From SCRA01 sp035533275 (GTDB lineage Bacteria > Vulcanimicrobiota > Vulcanimicrobiia > Vulcanimicrobiales > SCRA01): a stretch of 64,000 nucleotides of DNA. Below, one piece after another: positions 16,259 through 23,734 of the stretch; position 1 is the first letter of the stretch; every line of letters begins with the position of its first letter. The notes below the pieces were generated by a model. The model did not search any database and was not told the DNA's origin. It saw only the letters and a program-made list of their open reading frames with translations. Both the position numbers and the translations under genes were made by a program. The DNA lies in assembly GCA_035533275.1 (NCBI GenBank), contig DATLUD010000077.1, forward strand, positions 62,001 to 126,000, read 5' to 3'.

Positions 16259-16867
16259 TTAGAACAGGAGGTGCAGCAGCCGGTTGATCAGCCCGGGCCG
16301 CGAGCGCTGGAGCTGCCCTACGAACGTCGCGCTGACGTTGGCCACCAGGCTGCTCGGGATGGTATTGGTGCTGTCGATGTCCTCCGGGCGCACGACACCC
16401 GTGATCTTGAGGACCTGCGGCTGGCCGTTGACCTCCACGCCTTGGTGCCCCACGATCTGCAGGTTTCCGTTGGGGAGCACGTTGACGACGGTCGCCTCCA
16501 TCACCGCGTTGAGCGACTGCTGACCCGAGCGCACCTGCGAGTTATCGGCGCTGGAGGCGCCGCTCAGCGATGTCGTCAGATTGAGCGGCCAGATCCCCAG
16601 CAGGCCGCTCCCGGGGCCGCCGTTCGCGCTGAAGTCCTTTTTCGCGGAGTTGGTGACCGTGGCGTTGTTGGAAACGGCGAAGTTGAAGACGACGGTGAGC
16701 AGATCACCCACGGCGTGGGCGCGGTGATCGCCGAAGAGATCCAGCGGACGCGCCGGCACGGCCTGGGGTCCTGCGGGGTAGAGCGTGTCGGCGTGCGCCG
16801 GCGACGCGAGGAGCGTCAACACGGCGATCGCCGCCGCCGCCGCAATCTCACGAACCCGCTGAACCAT
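16259..16867 (-). CDS. flgH: Flagellar L-ring protein FlgH without lipobox cysteine
   Basis: FlgH forms the L-ring in the outer membrane. I use the ATG at 16867, which follows GGAGGTGGAG; a GTG at 16873 overlaps that site. The protein is 202 residues, with a short signal peptide ending at SPAHA near residue 26. It then shows FlgH motifs: LFGDHRAHAVGDLLTVVF (about 45-60), VVNVLPNGNLQIVGHQGVEVN and LKITGVVRPEDIDSTNTI. FlgH is normally a lipoprotein, yet this one has no Cys at the signal cleavage site or anywhere else. The start lies inside the 3' end of flgA. Confidence 0.93.
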   Translation of the reverse strand: MVQRVREIAAAAAIAVLTLLASPAHADTLYPAGPQAVPARPLDLFGDHRAHAVGDLLTVVFNFAVSNNATVTNSAKKDFSANGGPGSGLLGIWPLNLTTSLSGASSADNSQVRSGQQSLNAVMEATVVNVLPNGNLQIVGHQGVEVNGQPQVLKITGVVRPEDIDSTNTIPSSLVANVSATFVGQLQRSRPGLINRLLHLLF

Positions 16868-17579
16868 CTCCACCTCCGTCCGGGCTCAAATCCAGCTCCA
16901 CGCGGCCCGGGCCGCTGACGATCGCGGTCATCGCATGCTTGGTCTGCTCGACGTAGACCGCCACCGTCTGACCCAGCGCACCGTCCTGCCGCGAGATGGC
17001 CTCCGCCGTGAGAACGACGCCGCCATCGGTCACCATCAGCATGCACGGCTGTCCGGCTCGCACGAGGGGAACCAAGGCCGTCATCTCCGGGAAGACGGGG
17101 GTCCCTGCCTGGACCGACGCCAGCGTCCGCCTCCCGATGAGTTCATCGGTCGTTGCGGGGATGCGCCCTAGGGCGGGGAGCCGCTTCATCACCAGATCGC
17201 TCGCGCTCAGCACCGTCCCCGCCGGAAGGGCGCGGGCCGCGACCGGTACGGCGATGTAGGTCGTGATCCGGTACCCCACGTAGACGGTCCGCACCACTCG
17301 GCCGTCCACCGAGACCACCACGGGCACGGAGAGGTACGTGGCCGTGGGGGTGGGCAGGGCTCCGCGCGCCAGGGAGACGGATCCCGCGGGAATCTCGAGG
17401 TCGGGGACCCCCGAAACTTCGTCGATCCGCCGGTCGGGGCCGGCGGCGGCAGCCTGCGCGATGCGCGTCGCGAACGCGGAGATGCGCGAGCCCGCGAGAT
17501 TCTGCAGCTCCATCGCCGAGGCGGGGGGCTGGAGCATCCCGATTGCGAGCAGCAGCACCGCTGCGATAGCCCAGCGCAT
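16848..17579 (-). CDS. flgA: Flagellar P-ring assembly chaperone FlgA
   Basis: FlgA is a periplasmic chaperone for P-ring assembly. The 243-residue precursor has a signal peptide (MRWAIAAVLLLAIGML...ASA). It then has a beta-rich region, and from about residue 115 a SAF domain: VPVAARALPAGTVLSASDLVMKRL, a family-typical run, then DELIGRRTLASVQAGTPV and a C-terminal VAVYVEQTKHAMTAIVSGPGRVEL block. The start is 6 nt after flgG. It overlaps flgH by 20 nt, so translation is probably coupled. Confidence 0.92.
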   Translation of the reverse strand: MRWAIAAVLLLAIGMLQPPASAMELQNLAGSRISAFATRIAQAAAAGPDRRIDEVSGVPDLEIPAGSVSLARGALPTPTATYLSVPVVVSVDGRVVRTVYVGYRITTYIAVPVAARALPAGTVLSASDLVMKRLPALGRIPATTDELIGRRTLASVQAGTPVFPEMTALVPLVRAGQPCMLMVTDGGVVLTAEAISRQDGALGQTVAVYVEQTKHAMTAIVSGPGRVELDLSPDGGGDGSAGS

Positions 17580-17585
17580 CGCAGC

Positions 17586-18374
17586 CTAGCCTTGGACCAT
17601 CGCCAGGGCGCTGGAGAGCATCTGGTCGCTGGTCGCGATGGACTTCGAGTTCGCCTCGTAGGCGCGCTGCGCCACGATCATGTTCACGATCTCGTTGACG
17701 ACCTGCACGTTGGAGTTCTCGAGAAACCCTTGCTGCAGCGTCCCGGCCCCGTTGATGCCGGGTTGGCTGATGACCGGCGCGCCCGAGGCCGCCGTCTGCG
17801 TGAACAGGTTCTTCCCGTTCGGCGAGAGGCCGGCGGCATTGGTGAAGCGCACCAGCGTGATCTGTCCCAGCGTCTGGGGCAGCTGCGAGCCGGGGATGAG
17901 CGCCGTGACGGTGCCGTCGGAACCGATGCTCACCTGCGTCGCGTTCTGGGGGATGGTGATCTGCGGCGAGAGCATGTAGCCGTCGGAGGTGACCATGGTG
18001 CCGTTGGCGTCGCGATTGAACGAGCCGTCGCGCGTGTAGGCGGAGGTGCCGTCCGGCATGGTGACTTGAAAGAAGCCGTCACCCTCGATCGCCATGTCCA
18101 GCGGGTTGTTGGTCTGCTGGAGCGAGCCTTGCGTGAACGTCTTCTCGGAGGAGGCGATCTTCACGCCCAGGCCGATGTCCTGCCCCGTCGGGACCACGGA
18201 GGCGCCGACGGGCGATCCCGGCGCGCGCAGGGTTTCGTAGATCAGGTCCTGGAACCGCGCCTGGTTTCCCTTGAAGCCCGTGGTGTTGATGTTGGCCAAG
18301 TTGTTCGAGATGGTGTCCATATTGTATTGCTGGGCAATCATCCCGGTGGCCGCCGTGTAGAGCGCTCGCATCAT
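17586..18374 (-). CDS. flgG: Distal rod protein FlgG
   Basis: FlgG builds the distal rod. The 262-residue protein begins MMRALYTAATGMIAQQ and carries the rod/hook signature NNLANINTTGFKGNQARFQD (about 24-43). A segment with SLQQTNNPLDMAIEGDGFFQV (about 84-104) and TRDGSFNRD follow. The C-terminus has GFLENSNVQVVNEIVNMIVAQRAYEANSKSI, diagnostic of FlgG. Length is exactly typical (about 260). It is the second gene of the unit that starts with the flgF-like gene. Confidence 0.96.
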   Translation of the reverse strand: MMRALYTAATGMIAQQYNMDTISNNLANINTTGFKGNQARFQDLIYETLRAPGSPVGASVVPTGQDIGLGVKIASSEKTFTQGSLQQTNNPLDMAIEGDGFFQVTMPDGTSAYTRDGSFNRDANGTMVTSDGYMLSPQITIPQNATQVSIGSDGTVTALIPGSQLPQTLGQITLVRFTNAAGLSPNGKNLFTQTAASGAPVISQPGINGAGTLQQGFLENSNVQVVNEIVNMIVAQRAYEANSKSIATSDQMLSSALAMVQG

Positions 18375-18419
18375 GGTGGCTGACGATTCCTCTCTGGCGT
18401 CTGCTTCCGACTCGCGGTG

Positions 18420-19208
18420 TTAGTGATTGGCTCCGACGGTCTGCACGGCCAGGCCCAGCGCCGTATTCTCGATCTGCACCGCCTTGCTGTTCGCATCGAA
18501 GAATCGCTCGGCGGAGATGAGGTCGACCATCGAGTGCACGACGTTCACCGTCGACTTCTCGAGGTAGCCCTGCTGAACGCTGGTGGTGGTGTTGTCTTGC
18601 GTCGGCCCCGCGCCTTCATTCAAGAACAGGTCATTGCCCTCGGGCCGCAGATTGCGAAGGTTGGCGAAGCGCACCACGGCGAGCTGCGCGACCGGCGCGC
18701 CCTGCTGACGGACGGTTCCGTCGGTGTCCACCGTGAAGGGGCCCTGAGCCAACGTGATCGGTGTCCCCGTGGTGGAGAGCACGGGCTGTCCCGACTGCGT
18801 CACCAGCTCGCCCTGCGCGCTGCGCACGAAACTGCCGTCGCGCGTGTACCGAACGCCCGCCGGCGTCTGGACGCTGAAGAACCCCGGTCCCACCAGCGCC
18901 AGGTCGAGCGGATCGTCCGTCTGCTGGAGCGAGCCCTGCTGGAACGAAGTCGGGGTGTCGTACACCTGCGCCCCCAACCCGAGCGTGCCGATCGACGTCT
19001 GCGTGGGAACGCCGGGCGTTGCCCGGGCGGCAGTCTGCCCGGGGTTGGTCTGAAAACGATAGAGCTCGAGCGTCGGCGCAGACTCCACTTGGAGCACGGC
19101 ACGCTTGAATCCGTTCGTGTCGACGTTGGCGAGGTTGTTCGCGGTGGTGTCCACCAGCGATTGAGCCACCAGCATGCCGCTGGCTGCCGAGTAAAGCCCG
19201 CGTATCAC
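18420..19208 (-). CDS. flgF: Proximal rod protein FlgF (FlgF/FlgG paralogue)
   Basis: The protein has 262 residues from the GTG at 19208, which follows AGGAGG; a longer frame to 19256 adds a non-homologous extension. It begins VIRGLYSAASGMLVAQ and has the rod motif NNLANVDTNGFKRA. A segment with SLQQTDDPLDLALVGPGFFSV and TRDGSFVRS, and the C-terminal QQGYLEKSTVNVVHSMVDLISAERFFDAN, match the FlgF/FlgG family. Being the more divergent copy and preceding flgG, it is best called FlgF. A sigma-28 promoter sits in the 260-bp gap upstream. Confidence 0.9.
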   Translation of the reverse strand: MIRGLYSAASGMLVAQSLVDTTANNLANVDTNGFKRAVLQVESAPTLELYRFQTNPGQTAARATPGVPTQTSIGTLGLGAQVYDTPTSFQQGSLQQTDDPLDLALVGPGFFSVQTPAGVRYTRDGSFVRSAQGELVTQSGQPVLSTTGTPITLAQGPFTVDTDGTVRQQGAPVAQLAVVRFANLRNLRPEGNDLFLNEGAGPTQDNTTTSVQQGYLEKSTVNVVHSMVDLISAERFFDANSKAVQIENTALGLAVQTVGANH

Positions 19209-19313
19209 GCGATGCCGCCCTCCTGCGCGAAAGTCACCAGACAACGGAACCCTCAATCGATCGGGCTCCGAACGGCTTCCGCCACAGGGGCAGTCCAGCC
19301 GTGTACATCTGGG

Positions 19314-19340
19314 GTATCGGCCGCGGAGCCGCCTTGTTTA
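19314..19340 (-). promoter_or_regulatory. Sigma-28 promoter before flgF-flgG-flgA-flgH operon
   Basis: The minus strand reads TAAA, exactly 15 nt, GCCGATAC, one mismatch to the FliA consensus. It lies in the 260-bp gap between fliE and flgF, which otherwise shows nothing recognisable. The predicted start is near 19307, giving a leader of about 99 nt before the flgF GTG. Confidence 0.8.
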
Positions 19341-19468
19341 GCGGCGTGGCACCAGGGACGGGGGGCGGGGGCTGCCGTGGCTCGCTCCTTGGCCCGAAGG
19401 AATGGGAACGACCGCGGCGGGCGCCGCGGCCGAACGGAATGCGGCCTCGAATCGAGCTGCGGGCGGGG

Positions 19469-19819
19469 CTACAGCTGCATGTTCTCGATCGACTGGTACG
19501 CCGAGATCAGCTTGTTCTGGATCGCCAGCGTGAATTGGAAGGCGAGACTGGCCTCCTCCACGCTCGTCGTGACCTTGACCACGTCCTTGGTCTTGCCCTC
19601 GGCATAGTCGCGCACGTTGGCGTTGGCCGTCTCCATGCGCGTGTTGACGTCGTTGAGCACCTGGCCGAGCGTCTCTTTGAACGATGGCTGATTCTGCGGT
19701 ACCGGCTCGGTCCCCGCGACGCCGGCCGGAAGGCCCGCGCCGGCCCCGACGGGGAGGTCGGGCACGAACGTGTCGGGTTTGACGGCACGGATCGCGTCGG
19801 AGAACGACGGCAGGTTCAT
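19469..19819 (-). CDS. fliE: Flagellar MS-ring/rod junction protein FliE
   Basis: FliE joins the MS ring to the rod and is needed early in export. The 116-residue protein has a variable N-terminal half. Its C-terminal half holds FliE motifs: PSFKETLGQVLNDVNTRMETA, DYAEGKTKDVVKVTTSVEEASLAFQFTLAIQNKLISAYQSIENMQL. The EEASLAFQFTLAIQNKL stretch is diagnostic. The start overlaps the flgC stop by 4 nt (ATGA), completing the standard flgB-flgC-fliE unit. Confidence 0.94.
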   Translation of the reverse strand: MNLPSFSDAIRAVKPDTFVPDLPVGAGAGLPAGVAGTEPVPQNQPSFKETLGQVLNDVNTRMETANANVRDYAEGKTKDVVKVTTSVEEASLAFQFTLAIQNKLISAYQSIENMQL

Positions 19820-20283
19820 GCGTGCAGCACGTTCAGGACGTTGGTGTCGAGGGTCTTCGCTTGCTCGATGGCGGTGACGTTGGCCTCGTAGGCGCGGCTC
19901 GCGGCCATCAGGTCCACCATCTCCTTCACCACCTGGACGTTGGGCATGTGGACGTAGCCGTTCGCATCGGCGTCCGGGTTGCCTGGCTCGTAGACCAGGC
20001 GATCGGGGCTGTTGTCCTGCGCGATGCCCACGGCCTGCACGCCGTCGAGGGCGGCGCTCCCGCCTTGCCCCTGCTGGTCGGCGGGGACGGGATCGGGAAC
20101 GAAGCCCCCGCCCTGAGCGGTGGCCTGCTTCTGCGCGAAGACGACCAGTTGGCGCTTGAACGGCCCGCCTTGCGGCGTGCGCGTCGTCTGCGCGTTGGCG
20201 ATGTTGTTGGCGATGACGTCCATCGCGAGGCGCTCGGCGGTCAATCCGCTGGCGCTGATGTCGATCGAGTCGTAGAAGCCCAT
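19816..20283 (-). CDS. flgC: Proximal rod protein FlgC
   Basis: FlgC is a proximal rod subunit. The 155-residue protein begins MGFYDSIDISASGLTAERLAMDVIANNIANAQTT, the canonical N-terminus. It has PFKRQLVVFAQ near 42-52 and a C-terminus reading YVHMPNVQVVKEMVDLMAASRAYEANVTAIEQAK. Size is typical (about 140-155). It lies 6 nt after flgB and overlaps fliE. Confidence 0.95.
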   Translation of the reverse strand: MGFYDSIDISASGLTAERLAMDVIANNIANAQTTRTPQGGPFKRQLVVFAQKQATAQGGGFVPDPVPADQQGQGGSAALDGVQAVGIAQDNSPDRLVYEPGNPDADANGYVHMPNVQVVKEMVDLMAASRAYEANVTAIEQAKTLDTNVLNVLHA

Positions 20284-20289
20284 CGTGCG

Positions 20290-20715
20290 CTAGAACCGCT
20301 CCTGGATGGCCTCCCGCAGGTGCGTGAAATCGGCCTGCAGGTATTGTGCGATGGCCCCGCTGTACATCGAGTTCTCTGTGAGCTTCGCCATCTCTTCGTC
20401 GGGATCGACGTTGGAGCCGTCGGTCCGCATCTTGGTGCTGCGATCGACGATGACGTCCGGCTTGAACGGAACTGGCGGGGCAGAGCCGCCGAGCGCGATT
20501 TGCATCGGGTTGTCGACGGTCAACGGCAGCTGGTTCGGATCGGGCTGGGCGCCCATGCTCTTGGCCAACGCATCCTTGAACGAAACCTCCGCGCGCTGAT
20601 AGCCCGGAGTGTTCACGTTGGCGAGGTTGTTGGAGATCGCGGTCTGGGCCTGGGAGGCGCCCTCGAGGGCGTTCCCGAGCATGGGGACGGCGACGCCGAA
20701 GAGACTCTCTGCCAT
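20290..20715 (-). CDS. flgB: Proximal rod protein FlgB
   Basis: FlgB is the first proximal rod subunit. With the ATG at 20715 it is 141 residues and begins MAESLFGVAVPMLGNALEGA, like typical FlgB N-termini; a longer frame to 20745 is not supported. The rod motif NNLANVNTPGYQRAEVSFKDAL follows. The C-terminal part has DPDEEMAKLTENSMYSGAIAQYLQADFTHLREAI. There is no strong ribosome-binding site. A sigma-28-like -10 element ends only 8 nt upstream of the ATG, suggesting a leaderless message. Confidence 0.93.
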   Translation of the reverse strand: MAESLFGVAVPMLGNALEGASQAQTAISNNLANVNTPGYQRAEVSFKDALAKSMGAQPDPNQLPLTVDNPMQIALGGSAPPVPFKPDVIVDRSTKMRTDGSNVDPDEEMAKLTENSMYSGAIAQYLQADFTHLREAIQERF

Positions 20716-20723
20716 CTCAAGGG

Positions 20724-20751
20724 CTATCGGCGCCCGGCGCCCCACGCTTTA
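20724..20751 (-). promoter_or_regulatory. Sigma-28-like promoter before flgB, near-leaderless
   Basis: The minus strand reads TAAA, 16 nt, GCCGATAG, then 8 nt, then the flgB ATG. It lies just downstream of the cytochrome gene stop (20759-20761). The geometry (GCCGATAG-N8-ATG) is identical to the site before the GT2-TPR gene. The spacer is one base over consensus. Confidence 0.6.
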
Positions 20752-20758
20752 GCCGGGA

Positions 20759-21874
20759 TCAGCGCACCGTGCAGGTACCCAGGGCCGCGTTGTCCGGATG
20801 GGCCCCCGGCGGCGGGGCGATCGCGATCGCCGCGAACGAGGCTTGGCCGTGCTCGGGGAACGGCGTCGTGCCCGCCGGGTAGCAGTTGGACGCCAGCAGG
20901 AAGGCCATCACCTCGGCGTACTGCTTGGGCGTCAGCGATCCCGGGTCGCTGAAGGGCATGTTGTCCACCACGATCGCGCGCAGGTCGCTCAGGGACCACG
21001 TATTCTGCTTGGCCCCGCTCAGAAAGGCCGTGCCCGCGACGGCGGGAGCCGCGGTTCCTTGGAGATTGACGCCGTGGCAGGCCACGCACTTGTCGGCGAA
21101 GATGGCCTCGCCCGCCTTGGCTTGCGCCAGGGTGTAGAGGGCGGCGGCCGCCGGCGGCGGGTCGCTCGCGGCGGCCACCTTGCGGCAGAGCGCGGCGCTC
21201 TCATCCGCCGCGGCGGTGTAGAGCATGAGCCGGTGTCCGACGACGGCGAGCCGCTGGACCCCGAAATCGGGTCCCACCGTCACGCGCGCAGGCCCCAGCG
21301 GCAGGGCGAGATAGGCGAGACGGCCGTCGATCGTTCCGTACGCCGGCACGGCGGAGGGAGGGCCGCACGCGGAGACGACGCGCCCGCCGTCCGGAACGCC
21401 GAGCGTGGTCGTGGAGAAGGCTCCCCGCAGGCCGCCCAGGACGCCGGTCTGCGAGGTGCGTCCGAGCGCCATCTCCAGATCCGCGAGCGCCGTGGTCACA
21501 TCGAGTTGATAGTCCTCCATCTGGCGCTCGCGGAGCGCTTGGCGGAGGCTGGCCACGGCTCCCAGCAGGTTGGCGTTGGCCCCTTCGAGGGTCGCCGTCC
21601 ACGGCTCGGTGGCCCGGCGGTCCAACAGATGGTTCACGCGCGCGACCGCGCCGCCGTCGACGATGGCGATGGCCCGCCGCGCGGCGCGGTGGTACGGGAC
21701 CGGGCTCGTGGCGGTCGAGTTCTCGGCGGAGACGATGGTCGTGATCGCCGCGCGGACGTCGGCGAGCGCGGCCGCCGCGGTGTCATGGTCGCTGCTTCCG
21801 GACGCGGCCGGAGCAGGCGCCGCGCCGCCGAGCAGAAGCCCGGCGGCGGCGACGAGAGCGAGGGTACGGAGCAT
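20759..21874 (-). CDS. Exported cytochrome c associated with quinoprotein dehydrogenase
   Basis: The protein has 371 residues from the ATG at 21874, preceded by AGGAGAG; it lies 8 nt past the dehydrogenase stop. A signal peptide (MLRTLALVAAAGLLLGG, Ala-rich) is followed by a unique domain of about 220 residues with no recognised family. A single class I cytochrome c domain follows: heme motif CVACH, with VDNMPF supplying a likely axial Met. The C-terminal tail carries two Cys that could form a disulphide. It probably takes electrons from the upstream PQQ enzyme in the periplasm. The role of the N-terminal domain is unknown. Confidence 0.88.
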   Translation of the reverse strand: MLRTLALVAAAGLLLGGAAPAPAASGSSDHDTAAAALADVRAAITTIVSAENSTATSPVPYHRAARRAIAIVDGGAVARVNHLLDRRATEPWTATLEGANANLLGAVASLRQALRERQMEDYQLDVTTALADLEMALGRTSQTGVLGGLRGAFSTTTLGVPDGGRVVSACGPPSAVPAYGTIDGRLAYLALPLGPARVTVGPDFGVQRLAVVGHRLMLYTAAADESAALCRKVAAASDPPPAAAALYTLAQAKAGEAIFADKCVACHGVNLQGTAAPAVAGTAFLSGAKQNTWSLSDLRAIVVDNMPFSDPGSLTPKQYAEVMAFLLASNCYPAGTTPFPEHGQASFAAIAIAPPPGAHPDNAALGTCTVR

Positions 21875-21882
21875 GCTCTCTC

Positions 21883-23514
21883 CTACGGAAGCGCGAAGAC
21901 GGAGATCATGGAGCCGTCGTTCTTCTTCGAAAGCTCGGGCACCATCTGGTTCCCCGGCTGTCCCGAGGCGACCACCACGTACTCCTTGCCGCCCATCATG
22001 AACGCCGACGGCGGCGCCTCGATGGTCGAGCCCGTGTCGTAGCGCCACATCAGGCGCCCGCTCTCGGCATCGAAGGCGTCGAAGTCACCGTTGAGCTCGC
22101 CCGTGAAGACGAGACCCGTCGAGGTGACCAAGGCGCCTCCCACGGCCGGGAGATTGAAGTTGTAGCGCCACGCGAACCGTCCCGTGGAGACGTTGATCGC
22201 GTTGAAGTCGCCCGTGTTCGGTCCCACGAGCTTCGGGAACGAGCCGCCAAGGTAGAACTGGCCGGCGATGTACGTGACGCGTCCCGGCGACTTCCAGAGC
22301 CCGCACTCGCTGACGCTCGGCACGTAGAAGACGTTCGTCTGCGGATCGAAGGCGCCGCCGTTGAATTCCACGCCGCCGTTGGTGTTCGGACAGGCGATGT
22401 TCCCCGCGGCGTCGGGCTCGGTGCCCTGGCCCTGCTGGTAGCTCACGACGGCCTTGTGGACCAGCCGCCCCGTGGCGGCGTCGAGGATCCAGAAGTTGCC
22501 CGCCTTGTCGGCGGCCGCCACGAGCTTCTCCTCATGGCCGTTGACCTTGCCCGTGAAGAGCACGGGGGGCATGGCGGGATCCCAGTCGTGGGTATCGTGC
22601 GGGATGAACTGATAGTGCCACTTGAGCGTGGGCTTGGCGCCCGAGATGTCGAGCGCGACCATGGAATTGCTGTAGAGGTTGGCGCCCTTGCGGACCGTGC
22701 CCAGGAAGTCCGGCTGCGGATTGCCCAAGCTCATGTAGAGGGTGTTCGTCGCGGGGTCGATGGCGACGCCGCTCCACACGGCGGCGCCGCCGCGCTTCCA
22801 CGAGTCGCCGCTCCACGTGTCGTGGCCGGGCTCTCCCGGACCGGGCACCGTGTTCCACTGCCAGATGCGATGGCCATCCTTGGGATCGAAGGCCGAGATG
22901 TTGCCGATCCCGCCCCAATCGCCGTTGGAGACGCCCAGCAAGAGCATGCCCTTGTACGGCACGGGAGCCATCGTGAAGAACGAGTTGCTGGTGTCGGCCA
23001 CCTCGACCTTGTCCCAGACCTTCTTGCCCGTCTCCGCGTTGAGCGCGACGAGATGGCCGTCGAGGGTGGCGATGTAGACGTTGCCGTCCGTCAGCGCGAT
23101 GCCGCGATTCGCGGCGAACGCGATGACGTGCGGGTTGTCGGAGTACTCCCACTTCAGCTTGCCGGTCTGCGCATCGAGCGCGTAGACGTGGTCGTGGGCG
23201 GAGGTGACGTAGATCGTGCCGTTCCAGACGATCGGCGCCGTCTCCGTCGGTGCGTCGTCGGAGAGCTGATACTTCCAGACGCGCTTAAGCTCCAGGACGT
23301 TCTTCGGCGTGATCTGCGTGAGCGCGGCGTAGCGGTTGCCGCTATAGTCGTGAGCGGGAAGGATCCAGCTCGACGTGTCCGTCGAGGCATGCATGAAGTC
23401 TTGCTCGGTGGGCGTGGATCCCTGGGCGCGAACGGTCGCGGGAGCGACCGCGGACGCGAGGGAGAGCAGCGCCGCCGCCGCGAGGAGGCGCTTCCAACCG
23501 TTGGATCTGATCAT
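21883..23514 (-). CDS. PQQ-dependent alcohol dehydrogenase (quinoprotein)
   Basis: This is a periplasmic quinoprotein that oxidises alcohols or related substrates with PQQ. The 543-residue precursor has a signal peptide (about 1-30). It then has an eight-bladed propeller with repeated tryptophan-docking blocks, for example VYALDAQTGKLKWEY (about 104-118), VALNAETGKKVWD and FDAESGRLMWRYD. Near mid-protein, HDTHDWDPAMPPVLF holds the usual catalytic Asp region. The D-W-D spacing resembles the extra Asp linked to lanthanide use in XoxF-type enzymes, but this is inference. The vicinal Cys pair typical of methanol dehydrogenases is not visible. Cytochrome c follows, and a TonB receptor is divergent. 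Confidence 0.9.
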   Translation of the reverse strand: MIRSNGWKRLLAAAALLSLASAVAPATVRAQGSTPTEQDFMHASTDTSSWILPAHDYSGNRYAALTQITPKNVLELKRVWKYQLSDDAPTETAPIVWNGTIYVTSAHDHVYALDAQTGKLKWEYSDNPHVIAFAANRGIALTDGNVYIATLDGHLVALNAETGKKVWDKVEVADTSNSFFTMAPVPYKGMLLLGVSNGDWGGIGNISAFDPKDGHRIWQWNTVPGPGEPGHDTWSGDSWKRGGAAVWSGVAIDPATNTLYMSLGNPQPDFLGTVRKGANLYSNSMVALDISGAKPTLKWHYQFIPHDTHDWDPAMPPVLFTGKVNGHEEKLVAAADKAGNFWILDAATGRLVHKAVVSYQQGQGTEPDAAGNIACPNTNGGVEFNGGAFDPQTNVFYVPSVSECGLWKSPGRVTYIAGQFYLGGSFPKLVGPNTGDFNAINVSTGRFAWRYNFNLPAVGGALVTSTGLVFTGELNGDFDAFDAESGRLMWRYDTGSTIEAPPSAFMMGGKEYVVVASGQPGNQMVPELSKKNDGSMISVFALP

Positions 23515-23578
23515 GATGACTCCTTTTCACCCTGCATGATGCGTCCGGCGATGAACCGGATCGATAGACCATGTGCAC

Positions 23579-23634
23579 AATCAAGGAGCATCGGTTGCCT
23601 GAGGCAACAACGATGGAGCCGACGTTCCTTGATT
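23579..23634 (+). promoter_or_regulatory. Three-tier nested inverted repeat, possible structured leader
   Basis: The outer arms AATCAAGGA (23579-23587) and TCCTTGATT (23626-23634) pair. Inside them CATCG (23589-23593) pairs with CGATG (23611-23615), and GTTGCC (23594-23599) pairs with GGCAAC (23603-23608) around a TGA loop. The element lies about 100 nt before the TonB receptor ATG, in the 220-bp divergent gap. It does not match a cobalamin box or another riboswitch I know. It could be a leader structure, an operator or a terminator-like hairpin. Confidence 0.55.
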
Positions 23635-23734
23635 CGCAGAGGGTTCCCTCGACTGCGGGTTTCGAGGCGCGACAACTTCGCGCGGCGAGCGCAGGCGTCC
23701 AGGTCGCCGCTGGCTCGCCTGCGAAACGTCGCTC

